Positions 1-9,316 are shown, counted from the stretch's first letter. The stretch is 64,000 nucleotides of DNA from Rhodospirillum sp. (GCA_013822765.1 PNKY01000003.1:124001-188000); one strand, 5' to 3'. The notes: generated by a model not told the origin, from the letters alone. Translations and numbers: made by a program.

Positions 1-1268
1 ATCGCGTCGTAGATGTTGCGCTCTTCCGGCTCGCCCGGATCCATCTTGTTGACGATGCCGTCGTCGAACGCCTGCAACAGCGCGCCCGCCATCAGGTACG
101 GGTTCACCGCGGCGTCGACCGAGCGGTACTCGAACCGACCGGGCGCCGAGATGCGCAGCGCGCACGTGCGGTTCTGGTAGCCCCAGTCGGCATAGACCGG
201 CGCCCAGAAGCCGGTGTCCCACAGACGCCGATAGGAGTTGACGGTCGAGGAGCCGATCGCAGTCAGCGCGCGCACGTTCTTCACCACGCCGCCGATGCAA
301 TTCAAACCGATCGGTCCCGGCTTGGCCTGGCCTTTCAGCGGCATGAAGGTGTTCTCGCCGCCCTTGCGGTAGGTGAAGACCCCTTCCATGCCTGGCAGGT
401 TCTTGCCGTTGCCGAGCGGGTTGACCTTCTCCTCGCCGCCCTTCCAAAGCGAGAGGTTGTGGTGGCAACCGCTGGCCGACACGCCCATGAAAGGCTTCGG
501 CATGAAGCAGGCGATGATGTTGAATTCGCGCGCCACCTGGGCGCAGATCTGGCGATAGGTGGTCAGGCGGTCCGCGGTGCGCAGCGCATCGTCGAACATG
601 AAGTTGAGCTCAAGCTGGCCCGGCGCGTCCTCGTGATCGCCCTGGATCATGTCGAGGCCCATGGCGCGCGAATATTCGACCACGCGCAGGAACACCGGCC
701 GCAGCATTTCGAACTGGTCGATATGATAGCAGTTCGGCTTGGTATAGCCGCCGTCCGGCAACCCGTCCTCGCCCTTCTTCAGCCACATCATCTCTGGCTC
801 GCAGCCGTGGCGCAGATGCAGGCCCTTGTGCTTCTTCTGGAACTCCTGGTGCAGGATGCGCAGGTTGCCGCGGCAATCGGAGGTCAGGTGACCGCCCGGA
901 TTGACCTTTTCCTCGCGATTGCGGAAGCAGGTGCAGAAGACGCGCGCGACCCTTTTGTCCCACGGCAACTGCACGAAGGTGTCCGGGTCGGGAATGCCGA
1001 CCAGTTCGGAGGCTTCCGGGCCGTAGCCGATATATTGCTTGTGGCGGTCGACGAACAGGTTGGCGGTCGAGCCATAGACCAGCTGGAAGCCGCGCTCCGC
1101 GGTCGCTTCCCAATGATCGGCGGGAATGCCCTTGCCGACGATGCGTCCCGTCACCGAGACGAACTGGTAGTAGATATAGGTGATGCCAAGCTCGTCGATC
1201 TTGGCGCGGACTTTCTTCACCAGCTCCTTGCGGCCGGGTTGATTGACATGAGCTTCCAAGTCGGTCAT
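1..1268 (-). CDS. Glutamine synthetase family ligase (GlnT / gamma-glutamylmethylamide synthetase-like), 3' end cut by window edge
   Basis: ATP-dependent ligase of the glutamine synthetase superfamily, expected to join glutamate to ammonia or a small amine. About 422 residues are present; the C-terminus lies beyond base 1. The N-terminal beta-grasp part is followed by the catalytic barrel with the metal/glutamate segment DHEDAPGQLELNF and the ATP/ammonia-site segment SASGCHHNLSLW, and a late block with RFEYRSVDAAVNPY. This wording fits the type III/GMAS-like branch better than canonical GlnA. The start is the ATG at 1268. A DAO-type FAD oxidoreductase follows upstream on the same strand after 177 bases in which I see no gene, and an APC permease and GntR regulator lie nearby, so an amine-glutamylation role is inferred. 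The real substrate cannot be read from the sequence. Confidence 0.85.
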   Translation of the reverse strand, partial: MTDLEAHVNQPGRKELVKKVRAKIDELGITYIYYQFVSVTGRIVGKGIPADHWEATAERGFQLVYGSTANLFVDRHKQYIGYGPEASELVGIPDPDTFVQLPWDKRVARVFCTCFRNREEKVNPGGHLTSDCRGNLRILHQEFQKKHKGLHLRHGCEPEMMWLKKGEDGLPDGGYTKPNCYHIDQFEMLRPVFLRVVEYSRAMGLDMIQGDHEDAPGQLELNFMFDDALRTADRLTTYRQICAQVAREFNIIACFMPKPFMGVSASGCHHNLSLWKGGEEKVNPLGNGKNLPGMEGVFTYRKGGENTFMPLKGQAKPGPIGLNCIGGVVKNVRALTAIGSSTVNSYRRLWDTGFWAPVYADWGYQNRTCALRISAPGRFEYRSVDAAVNPYLMAGALLQAFDDGIVNKMDPGEPEERNIYDA

Positions 1269-1445
1269 CGCGGTCCCCTCTCCGTCTCCAGCATTCGTTT
1301 CCGCCGCTGCTTCACCGCGCGGCGCGCTCCCTGTAGCAAGTCGATGCGCTTTCGATTGGTCGGGCTTCAGTCAGCCCCGATGTGCCTTGCGCCGTTTACT
1401 CTCCTCGGTACGTTGCGCGGTTCCTGGTCTCGGATGCCCTGGACA

Positions 1446-2786
1446 TCAGCTCCAGGGGAATGGGCTGTGCGACGTCGGATGCAGCTTGCCTTCGGCGAAG
1501 CGGCTGAAGCGGAACGGATGCAGCAGATCGCTCTCGTTGCCGCAGACGTCGTCCGCCACCAGCTTGCCGACGCCGAGCATCTTGTAGCCGTGGTTGCTGT
1601 CGGCGATCACGTAGACGTTCTCGCAGAACCGGTCGAACACCGGGAACGAATCCGCGGTGAAGCTGCCAATGCCGCCCGACGGCTCCTTCTTGTATTTCGG
1701 CATGGTGCCTTCGAAGCGCTTCTGGCAGAAGGCCAGCGCCGACACCCACATATGGGCGAAATCGTCACCGACGATGAAATCCGGGCTCTCCGGGCCGTAC
1801 GGATCGATCTTCACAGCTTCAGGCGCGGTCTTGACCTTGAACGGCATCGCGCCGCCCTGGACGCCGCCGAAGTGAAAGTCCGGCTTGTAGTAGATGCCCC
1901 ACAGCTTGTCGGTAATCAGCTTGCCGTCGACATCGGATTCGAGCGGCGCGTCGGTATCGACGTGGATCACCGGCGGCATCTTGCCGTCATTGGTGCGCTG
2001 CAGCTTGGGGTCGACGCCAAGCGTGCCCTCCTGCAGCGACCAGAAGGTCCACATCGGCACGTTGTGATGCATCTTGCCATCGCGGCCCTTGATCGAGATG
2101 TCCTTGGGCAGTTCCAGCATGTCCCAGACCTGCTTGACCCACGGGCCGGCGCCGATGATCACCTGGTCGCAGCCGATCTTGCCCTTGTCGGTGAGGACCG
2201 CCTTGACCGCGCCGGAGGCGTCCTTCTCGAAGCCGGTGACCTTCACGCCGGTCGCGATCCGCACGTCCTCGTTCTCCGCCTTCTTGGCGAGGCCGTAGAT
2301 CGAGCGCGTGTTGTTGGCGTAGCCGCCCTTCTTCTCGTGCAGGACGGAGGTGATGCCGCCGGCCTGCCAGTCGGAGAACAGGCCCTGCATATAGGTCATG
2401 CAGTCCTTTTCGCCCTCGATGAAGGTCGACGGGTAGCCGATCTCCTTCTGCTGCTTGTAGATGCTGGCGACATCCTCGTGCATCACCTCGGGGCTGATCT
2501 GCATGTAGCCGACCGGGTGATAGGAGAAGGCTTCGGGGTCGCTTTCCCAGACCGAGACGCTGTGCGCCATCAGGCGGCGCATGGCGGGCTGGAAATAGTT
2601 GTTGCGCACCACGCCGCAGGCGATGCCGGAGGCGCCGGCGGCGATGCCGGTCTTGTCGATGACCAGGATGTCCTTGCCGCTGCCCTTCCCGCTCTTCCGC
2701 AGGTTCTCGCCCAGGTGCCAGGCGGTCGACAGGCCGTGGATGCCGGCGCCGACGATGACGTATTTGACGTGACTTGGAAGAGCCAT
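1446..2786 (-). CDS. FAD-dependent oxidoreductase (DAO family), sarcosine/glutamylamine oxidase-like
   Basis: A 446-residue flavoprotein of the D-amino-acid-oxidase fold. The N-terminal Rossmann motif is VGAGIHGLSTAWHL (residues 10-23), and a second dinucleotide-binding strand VIIGAGPWV lies near the middle. The C-terminal region with GSFTADSFPVFDR is the usual FAD-closing segment of sarcosine-oxidase and PuuB-like enzymes. No signal peptide or membrane segment is seen, so it should be cytosolic. It is co-directional with the downstream glutamine-synthetase-like gene and divergent from the GntR regulator. Oxidation of a secondary amine or gamma-glutamyl-amine is the likely reaction by family and context; the substrate is inference. 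Confidence 0.85.
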   Translation of the reverse strand: MALPSHVKYVIVGAGIHGLSTAWHLGENLRKSGKGSGKDILVIDKTGIAAGASGIACGVVRNNYFQPAMRRLMAHSVSVWESDPEAFSYHPVGYMQISPEVMHEDVASIYKQQKEIGYPSTFIEGEKDCMTYMQGLFSDWQAGGITSVLHEKKGGYANNTRSIYGLAKKAENEDVRIATGVKVTGFEKDASGAVKAVLTDKGKIGCDQVIIGAGPWVKQVWDMLELPKDISIKGRDGKMHHNVPMWTFWSLQEGTLGVDPKLQRTNDGKMPPVIHVDTDAPLESDVDGKLITDKLWGIYYKPDFHFGGVQGGAMPFKVKTAPEAVKIDPYGPESPDFIVGDDFAHMWVSALAFCQKRFEGTMPKYKKEPSGGIGSFTADSFPVFDRFCENVYVIADSNHGYKMLGVGKLVADDVCGNESDLLHPFRFSRFAEGKLHPTSHSPFPWS

Positions 2787-2850
2787 GGAGTCCGTTTCCC
2801 AGAGGCGGATGACAGGCGTCCGCCACTATAGCCGTGCCCCTGCCGGTTAC

Positions 2851-2895
2851 AAACCAATTTTTCAAAAGGCACAGAAATGGGTTTGATTGGTTGTT
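2851..2895. promoter_or_regulatory. Candidate regulator site: AACCAAT inverted repeat in divergent promoter
   Basis: Between the divergent FAD oxidoreductase and GntR genes, AAACCAAT (2851-2858) and ATTGGTT (2886-2892) form an inverted pair with a long spacer. The same AACCAATT element recurs at 3708-3715 before the permease gene. GntR/FadR regulators commonly bind within such divergent regions, so these are candidate operators. No binding evidence is available. Confidence 0.35.
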
Positions 2896-2979
2896 ATTGG
2901 CTGGCGCAAGACCGGCATTCTGCCGTAAAATCGGCGAGAACCCGGCGTTTCCACCCGGCAAGAAGATCAGGGAGAGGCC

Positions 2980-3672
2980 ATGGTGAAGCTCGTGAATGAC
3001 CCCGTGAAGGGGTCGTCCTGGATCACCGGACAACTGAGACAGGCGATTCAGGCCGGCCAATACGGCCATGGCGATAAACTGCCGGCCGAACGTCAGCTGG
3101 CCGAAGCATTCGGCACCTCGCGCACGACGGTGCGCGCTGCGCTCGACCAGCTCGAGTCCGAGCGCCTGGTCAGCCGCCGCATCGGCAGCGGCACCTTCGT
3201 CAACTCCCCGACAAGACCTCAGGCGGAGGATGTCGCCGACCAGACCAGCCCACTGGAGCTGATCGACGTGCGCATCGCGCTCGAGCCCTACATGACGCGC
3301 CTCGCCTGCATCAACGCCGCGGCGCGCGACATCGACCGGATGTCGGAGCTGATGGAGCGCCAGGAGCGCGAATGCCAGGAGCGCGAGAGCTTTTCGCGCT
3401 GGGACGAGGCGTTCCATCTGACGATCGCCGAGGCGACACGCAACCCGCTGCTGATCTCACTCTATCGCCAGATCAACGAGGTGCGCGCGCACCAGCAATG
3501 GATGGCGATGAAGGACAAGGTGCTGACCACCGAGCGCATCGCGGACTACAACCGCGACCATTCCGCCCTGTTCGAAGCCATCCGTGCCCGCGACGTCGAC
3601 AGCGCCGTCGCCATGATCACCAACCATCTGCACTACGCGCGGCGACAATTGGTCGGCGCGGTGATGGACTGA
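2980..3672 (+). CDS. GntR/FadR-family transcriptional regulator
   Basis: A 230-residue regulator. Residues about 10-80 form the GntR winged helix with the classic LPAERQLAEAFGTSRTTVRAALDQL-type signature (only part quoted) and the wing GSGTFV. Residues about 90-220 form an FCD ligand-binding domain with DEAFHLTIAEATRNPLL and DHSALFEAIRARD, which carry the acidic and histidine residues that usually bind a metal and a carboxylate ligand. The start ATG follows AGGGAGAGG. It sits between the divergent FAD oxidoreductase and the downstream APC permease, so it probably controls both in response to the transported substrate or an intermediate. Confidence 0.93.
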   Translation: MVKLVNDPVKGSSWITGQLRQAIQAGQYGHGDKLPAERQLAEAFGTSRTTVRAALDQLESERLVSRRIGSGTFVNSPTRPQAEDVADQTSPLELIDVRIALEPYMTRLACINAAARDIDRMSELMERQERECQERESFSRWDEAFHLTIAEATRNPLLISLYRQINEVRAHQQWMAMKDKVLTTERIADYNRDHSALFEAIRARDVDSAVAMITNHLHYARRQLVGAVMD

Positions 3673-3957
3673 ACGGTCTGGCGGCGCTGGGTTTTCCTTT
3701 GTATTTGAACCAATTCCAGACCACTTCATCAAAATTGATCTAGATTGGGGTGACAAACTGGCGCATCATTTATTGATCCGGCCAAAAGCCGCCGCGAGTC
3801 GGCTTGGCCGGCGTTGTCGGAAAGACCGGGCCATTTGGGCCGGGCGAGGGGACTAACAGGACTTGAAATCTTTGCAATGCGTATCGGCAGGCGGCATTCG
3901 ATGCCGGCGGCTGGAGACTCGCAACCTGAGTGCGACTTGAACCTGGGGGAAGGAACT

Positions 3958-5661
3958 ATGTCGGTCAGTAGCGCAACATCTACCACTGCGAACGGCGAAA
4001 ACGTCCTGAAGCGCGCCATCGATTGGAAAGGCGCATTCTGGGTTGCCAGCGGCGTGCCCGCCCTGGTCGTGTTCTCGATCGGCGGCATCGCCGGCACGGT
4101 TGGCATCCCGGCCTACACGGTCTGGATCGTCTCCATGATCATGGGCTTCATCCAATCCTTCACCTACGCGGAGATCGCGGGCCTGTTCCCGAACAAGTCG
4201 GGCGGCGCCTCGGTCTACGGCGCGGCCGCTTGGCTGCGTTATGGCAAGTTCATCGCGCCCTTGTCGGTGTGGTGCAACTGGGTCGCCTGGACGCCGGTGC
4301 TCTCGCTCGGCTCGGCCATCGCGGCGGGCTACATCCTCAATCTGATGGAACCGACGCCAGGCGCCGAACAGATCGCGGCCTATATCGCGCAGCAGACGGC
4401 CGCGGGAAATGTTGTCGACGAAGCGGCCGCCACGATGGCGCTGATGCCGATCCACAATTGGTCGCTGTTCTCCATCAACCTCGGTGACGTCGTCTCACTG
4501 TCGGTGAACTGGACCTTCTTCATCGGCGCAATCCTGATGCTGCTGGCGTTTGCCATTCAGCATCGCGGCATCCTCGGTACCGCCAGCGTTCAGACGGTCG
4601 TGGGGCTGGTGATCGTCATCACGCTCCTCATCGTTGGCGTTGTGCCGTTCTTCAACGGCAACTTCCATTCGGAGAACTTCTCGCCGTTCGTGCCGTTGGC
4701 AGCGGCCTATGCGCCTGAACCGGGCGCGTGGAACATCACTGGCTGGACCTTGGTGCTGGGCGGCATGTTCATCGCGGCCTGGTCGACCTACGGGTTCGAG
4801 ACAGCGATCTGCTACACCAGCGAATTCAAGAACCCGAAGACCGACACCTTCAAGGCCATCTTCTATTCCGGCCTGCTGTGCCTGGTGCTGTTCATCCTGG
4901 TGCCGATCACCTTCCAGGGCTATCTCGGCCTCGAGGGCATGCTGGCCGGCGACATCGTGGCCGGCACCGGCGTTGCGCACGCCATGGGAGCGATGGTGGC
5001 GGGTGGCAGCGCCCTCATCAACACCCTGTTCGTGTTCCTGATGATCGCAGCGCTCATCCTGATCATCATCACCGCGATGGCGGGATCGTCGCGCACGCTC
5101 TATCAGGGCTCGGTCGACGGCTGGTTGCCGCGTTATCTCTCGCACGTCAACCACAATGGCGCGCCGACCGCGGCGATGTGGACGGACTTGGTGACCAACC
5201 TGATCCTGCTCTCGATCGCGTCGGTCGATGCGACCGCCTACTACTTCATCCTGGCGGTCAGCAATTGCGGCTACATCATCTTCAACTTCCTCAACCTGAA
5301 TGCCGGGTGGATCCACCGCATCGACAGCGGCCACATCGCACGGCCCTACAGGGCGCCGACCTTCATCCTTGCGCTGGGCGGCATCTTTGCGTTCGTGAAC
5401 GCGATGTTCATGGGCGCGGGCGCCAAGGTGTGGAATCCCGTTGCACTCTGGTGGGGCCTCGGCATTGCCGCTCTCATCATCCCGGTGTTTGCGTTCCGGC
5501 ACTATGTCCAGGACAAGGGCCAGTTCCCGCCCCGGATGATGGAAGATCTCGGCCTCAAGGCTGGCGACCTCGGCCAGAAGAAGGCCGGCATCCTGCCCTA
5601 CGTGGTGCTCGTCGCCGGCTTGGCGGTGGTGCTGATCTCGAACTGGGTCTTCACCATCTAG
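3958..5661 (+). CDS. APC family amino acid/amine permease
   Basis: A 567-residue inner-membrane transporter of the amino acid-polyamine-organocation superfamily with about twelve hydrophobic segments. The first segment contains VVFSIGGIAGTVGIPAY and the loop after the second has GLFPNKSGGASVYGAAAW, both typical of APC transporters. An open frame extends upstream, but the ATG at 3958 directly follows GGGGGAAGGA and begins a normal cytoplasmic N-terminus, so I chose it. The gene lies downstream of the GntR regulator and ends just before a strong terminator. The substrate is unknown; an amine or amino acid feeding the ligase/oxidase pair at the left edge is the simplest reading. Confidence 0.9.
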   Translation: MSVSSATSTTANGENVLKRAIDWKGAFWVASGVPALVVFSIGGIAGTVGIPAYTVWIVSMIMGFIQSFTYAEIAGLFPNKSGGASVYGAAAWLRYGKFIAPLSVWCNWVAWTPVLSLGSAIAAGYILNLMEPTPGAEQIAAYIAQQTAAGNVVDEAAATMALMPIHNWSLFSINLGDVVSLSVNWTFFIGAILMLLAFAIQHRGILGTASVQTVVGLVIVITLLIVGVVPFFNGNFHSENFSPFVPLAAAYAPEPGAWNITGWTLVLGGMFIAAWSTYGFETAICYTSEFKNPKTDTFKAIFYSGLLCLVLFILVPITFQGYLGLEGMLAGDIVAGTGVAHAMGAMVAGGSALINTLFVFLMIAALILIIITAMAGSSRTLYQGSVDGWLPRYLSHVNHNGAPTAAMWTDLVTNLILLSIASVDATAYYFILAVSNCGYIIFNFLNLNAGWIHRIDSGHIARPYRAPTFILALGGIFAFVNAMFMGAGAKVWNPVALWWGLGIAALIIPVFAFRHYVQDKGQFPPRMMEDLGLKAGDLGQKKAGILPYVVLVAGLAVVLISNWVFTI

Positions 5662-5689
5662 CCGACTGACCTCTGTCAAAGGACAGTCC

Positions 5690-5717
5690 GGGCGGGGCGA
5701 AAGCCCCGCCCTTTTTT
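5690..5717 (+). terminator. Rho-independent terminator after the permease
   Basis: A 9-bp GC-only stem (GGGCGGGGC 5690-5698 with GCCCCGCCC 5703-5711), a GAAA tetraloop and a run of six T form an intrinsic terminator about 30 bases after the permease stop. Confidence 0.93.
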
Positions 5718-5805
5718 CTAGGCCGAAACGCTCATAGATCGTTCAGAGACCGACCTGTATTATTCCCGGCCTTGGGCGAGCGTATGAGCGAATCGAGGCG
5801 GTGGG

Positions 5806-7869
5806 TTGAACACGGGGACATTTCCGGCTGACCAGACGGTAGACGCGACGGCTGCGCTGTCGGAGCTGGCGCGCCGCACCGCCATGCTGGACGCCATCTC
5901 CTACGCCGCGGCGCAGATCGTCGGCGTGGCCGATTGGCGGGTCGGCATCCAGGAGTTGCTGAACCGCCTCGGCCGCGCCACCGATGTCAGCCGCGTCACC
6001 CTGTTCGAGTTCCACCAGCGGGTGGACGGCGAGCCCGTGGAAAGCTGCCGCTACGATTGGGCCGAGCCGGGCTATGCCAAGCTCAGCGACGATCCGCGCT
6101 ACCACAACATCCCGATCAAGGAGCCGGAGGGCCAGCTGCACGCGTGGGCACTGGCGCGCCAGCGCGGCGAGATCGTGCAGGCGACGCTGCACGAGGTGAC
6201 CGGCGAGACCCGCCAGACCTTCATCGAGCACGGCACCCAGAGCTTCATCTCCGTTCCCATCATGCTGCGGACCGGCGTCTGGGGCTTCCTCGGGCTCGAC
6301 GATTGCCAGGAGGAGCGTGTCTGGCACGCGCTCGAGATCGACGTTCTGAAGACCGCAGCCGCTCTGATCGGCGGCGCCATCGAGCGCGCCGCAACCGACG
6401 AAGCGCTGCGCAACAGCCGCGAGCGCTATGCCCTGGCGGCGCGCGGCGCCAACGACGGCCTGTGGGACTGGGACCTGACCGAGGACCGCACCTACTTCTC
6501 GCCGCGGCTGTACGAGATCCTCGGCCTGCCGGAGGGCACGCTCGCCTCGCCCAAGGCGTTCGCGCGGCAGCTGAGGCCGAAGGACGCCGTGGTCTGGCGC
6601 AAATACCTGGCGCATTGCGTGGCCGAACGGCGGCGCAAGTTCGAGTTCGAGGCGCGCCTGCGGGCGGCGACGCCGGAGCAGCAGCGCTGGGTGGTGATCC
6701 GCGGCCTCATCGTCTACGAGCACGGCGCCGCCACCCGCCTGGTCGGCTCGCTGCGCGACATCACCGATCGCAAGAACATCGAGATCGACCTGCGCGCCAG
6801 CGAGACCCGCGTGCGCGCCATCCTCGACACCGCGTTCGATGCCATTATCACCATCGACCAGACCGGCCGCATCGTCGAGTTCAACAACGCTGCCATCCGC
6901 ACTTTCGGCCACGCGCGCGCCGATGCGGTCGGCAAGATGCTAGCCGAGCTGATCGTGCCGCCGATCTATCGCGCCGCGCACCAGGCAGGCCTCAAGCGCT
7001 ATCTCGAGACCGGCAAGCATTCTGTGCTGAACCGGCTGGTAGAGGTCGAGGCCCTGCGCGCCGACGGCAGCCATATCCCGGTCGAGCTCTCGATCACAGA
7101 AGTGCCGATCGCCGACGGCCGGCTGTTCACCGCGGTGTTGCGCGACATCTCGGAGCGCAAGCAGTTCCAGTCCCAGCTCGCCGTGGCGGAACGCCAGCGC
7201 ACCCAGCTGACGCGGCACTTCTCGCCCAACATGGTAGAGGAGCTGATGCAGGCCGGCGGGCGCATCGGCGTCGCGCGCACCCAGCCGATGGCCGTGCTGT
7301 TCTCCGACCTCTACGACTACACCGAGATGATCGCGACCATGTCGGGCGAGGAGGTAATCGCCCTGCTGCGCGACTTCCACGTCGTTGTCGAGGATGCAGT
7401 GTTCAACCACGGGGGCACGCTCGACAAGTATATCGGTGACGGCGTGATGGCGACCTTCGGCACGCCGACGCCGGGGCCGATGGACGCCACCAACGCCATA
7501 GCCGCGACCCGCCAGATCCTGCGCGAGCTGGCGCGCTGGAACCAGCAGCGCGATGCCAGGGGCGAGCGCCGCATCCGCATCGGCGTCGGCCTGCATTTCG
7601 GCCTTGCGACCTTGGGGGATGTCGGCACCGATCAGCGCTTCGAGCTGACGGTGGTCGGCGACACCATCAACATCGCCAGCCGCATCGAGCAGCTGAGCCG
7701 CCTGGTGCGCACCGCCGTGGTGGCGAGCGACGACTTGATCCAGCAGGCGATCGCCGAATGCGGCCAGGAAGCCGCCGAAGGCTTCCGCGACCTCGGCGCC
7801 CACCGCGTCCGCGGCCGTGAGGCGCTGATCCGACTGTGGGGGTTGAGCGCGGAGTCGCAGAAGCCGTAA
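5806..7869 (+). CDS. Class III adenylyl/guanylyl cyclase with GAF and two PAS domains
   Basis: A 687-residue soluble cyclic-nucleotide synthase. A GAF domain spans about residues 28-196, a PAS/PAC about 201-325, a second PAS about 332-455 (AFDAIITIDQTGRIVEFNNAA), and the catalytic CHD domain about 470-680. Metal-binding aspartates are visible in LFSDLYDYT and in DKYIGDGVMATFG; the lysine of LDKYIGD and the aspartate of VVGDTIN fit ATP specificity, and NIASRIE carries the transition-state Asn and Arg. The start is a TTG at 5806 after GAGGCGGTGGG. The sensory front suggests control by a small ligand, light or redox, which the sequence does not settle. Confidence 0.92.
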   Translation: MNTGTFPADQTVDATAALSELARRTAMLDAISYAAAQIVGVADWRVGIQELLNRLGRATDVSRVTLFEFHQRVDGEPVESCRYDWAEPGYAKLSDDPRYHNIPIKEPEGQLHAWALARQRGEIVQATLHEVTGETRQTFIEHGTQSFISVPIMLRTGVWGFLGLDDCQEERVWHALEIDVLKTAAALIGGAIERAATDEALRNSRERYALAARGANDGLWDWDLTEDRTYFSPRLYEILGLPEGTLASPKAFARQLRPKDAVVWRKYLAHCVAERRRKFEFEARLRAATPEQQRWVVIRGLIVYEHGAATRLVGSLRDITDRKNIEIDLRASETRVRAILDTAFDAIITIDQTGRIVEFNNAAIRTFGHARADAVGKMLAELIVPPIYRAAHQAGLKRYLETGKHSVLNRLVEVEALRADGSHIPVELSITEVPIADGRLFTAVLRDISERKQFQSQLAVAERQRTQLTRHFSPNMVEELMQAGGRIGVARTQPMAVLFSDLYDYTEMIATMSGEEVIALLRDFHVVVEDAVFNHGGTLDKYIGDGVMATFGTPTPGPMDATNAIAATRQILRELARWNQQRDARGERRIRIGVGLHFGLATLGDVGTDQRFELTVVGDTINIASRIEQLSRLVRTAVVASDDLIQQAIAECGQEAAEGFRDLGAHRVRGREALIRLWGLSAESQKP

Positions 7870-7875
7870 ATCTCA

Positions 7876-7917
7876 ACACCGGCCCCTTCCCCCTTGCGGG
7901 AGAAAGGGTTCTTCTCA
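7876..7917. repeat. Short degenerate intergenic hairpin repeat
   Basis: The spacer between the convergent cyclase and M24 genes holds a C-run, TTGCGGGAGAAAGGG-type palindromic stretch similar to the better preserved copy at 36759-36838. It may act as a bidirectional terminator. Confidence 0.4.
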
Positions 7918-9114
7918 GTATTCCGGCCGCAACCCCAGCGGCGCTTGGGACAGCAACTCGTAGCCCATCTCCGTCACCAGCACCTGCTGCTCGATCTTGA
8001 CGCATTCCTTGCCGCCGACTGCGCCGATCAGCGCCTCGATGCAGACCGTCATGCCGGCCTCGAACTGGCCGTCGAAGCCCCAGCGCTGCCAGTCCTGTGG
8101 ATAGACCGCGAACGGGTATTCGTCGCACAAGCCGACGCCGTGCATGATGCAGGAGTAGCGCCGGTCGACGAACTCCGCCGGCAGCTTGAAGCTCCGCTCG
8201 GTGAATTCGCGGAAGCTGAGGCCTGCTTTCACCAGACCGAGGTTGTGGTGGAGGTTGTCGATCGCGACGCCATAGAGCCGCCGCTGCTCGTCGCTCGGCG
8301 CAACATCGCCGGCGACCCAGCTGCGGCTGATATCGGCGCAATAGCCGTTGGGGCCGATCAGGTCGGTGTCGAACGCGACGATGTCGCCTTTCTGGATCAC
8401 CCGGTCGGAGCATTCCTGGAACCAGGGGTTGGTGCGTTCGCCCGAGGTGAGCAAGCGGCACTCGATCCACTCGCCGCCCTTGGCGATGTTGGTGGCGTGC
8501 AGGTGCGCCCACAGCTCGTTCTCGGTCATGCCGGGCTTGAGCGCGCGCCACATCGCCTCGATGCCGGCCTCGCAGGCGGCGATCGCCTCCTTCATCGCCA
8601 GCACCTCGTCGGCGTTCTTGATGGTGCGGGCCCATTCCATCAGCTCTTCGCCGTCGGTGATGGTGACGCCTTCGCGCTCCAGCGCATGCACCGCCGGCGG
8701 GTCGAGCTTGTCGACCGCGAGACGCTTGTTGCCGCCGCCATGCTGGCGCACCAGGTCGGCGATCTCCCTGGCGAAGTTGCCGATATACTCGCCGTGCCGG
8801 CCGCCGTTGGTGAAATAGGTATGCGGGAAAGCGGTGCGGGTCTCGCCGAGCAGCTCATACCCCTCGCTCAGATGGCGCGCACAGCCGTAGTCGAACAGGA
8901 TGACCGGCCCTTCCGTCGCCACATAGACGTAGCGGCACTTGTTGTGCAGCGCCCAGACCTGCATGTTGGCGACATCGGTGGCGTGGCGGATGTTGCAGGG
9001 ATCGAGCAGCAGCGCCCCGCCATAGTCGCGCTGGCGCAACTGCCGGCGGATCCGATCCAGGCGGTAGCGCCGGAGGCCGGCGCGGTCGACCTTGCTGTGG
9101 TGATAGGCAGTCAT
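7915..9114 (-). CDS. M24-family metalloenzyme, DddP-like (candidate DMSP lyase or Xaa-Pro peptidase relative)
   Basis: A 399-residue pita-bread-fold protein. The putative metal ligands are D249, D251, D261, H325, E360 and E375, with D331 and Y320 in YSCIMHGVGLCDEYP. As I recall the DddP structure, its ligands are D295, D297, D307, H371, E406, E421, with D377 as base and Y366; every one is offset here by exactly 46, so spacing is identical. The D-x9-D pair (D251/D261) differs from the usual prolidase spacing. Blocks such as DYGG-LDP-NIRHATD, GGEWIECRLLTSGERTNPWF and ADISRSW also read like DddP. The ATG start follows GGGAG. The neighbours are an orphan peptide-type binding protein and an adenylyl cyclase; no other DMSP gene is seen. 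DMSP lyase activity is inference, and other DddP-like terrestrial proteins may act on something else. Confidence 0.8.
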   Translation of the reverse strand: MTAYHHSKVDRAGLRRYRLDRIRRQLRQRDYGGALLLDPCNIRHATDVANMQVWALHNKCRYVYVATEGPVILFDYGCARHLSEGYELLGETRTAFPHTYFTNGGRHGEYIGNFAREIADLVRQHGGGNKRLAVDKLDPPAVHALEREGVTITDGEELMEWARTIKNADEVLAMKEAIAACEAGIEAMWRALKPGMTENELWAHLHATNIAKGGEWIECRLLTSGERTNPWFQECSDRVIQKGDIVAFDTDLIGPNGYCADISRSWVAGDVAPSDEQRRLYGVAIDNLHHNLGLVKAGLSFREFTERSFKLPAEFVDRRYSCIMHGVGLCDEYPFAVYPQDWQRWGFDGQFEAGMTVCIEALIGAVGGKECVKIEQQVLVTEMGYELLSQAPLGLRPEY

Positions 9115-9316
9115 TCCGGATTCTCCCCTGCCCCAACGTTAGGCGGTGCGCTCCCGGCTTGCCATATGAGAAATCCGCAAGGGCGGCAGGCATCCGCGGC
9201 AAACGAGGGCGGGGCGACAGCCTGCGGCATTGGCTTTTTGCGCCGAAACCAAGCTCTCCGGTGTTTCCCACGACGCCGACAAGGATTTGTCGCTGTCGTT
9301 TAAGCGGGTGTCGTGA

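Noticed and set aside
459..2831. Very long open frame (about 790 codons) antisense to the ligase and FAD oxidoreductase
   Set aside because: It runs across two well-motifed genes on the other strand and its product is low-complexity Ala/Asp/Val-rich; a by-product of high GC.
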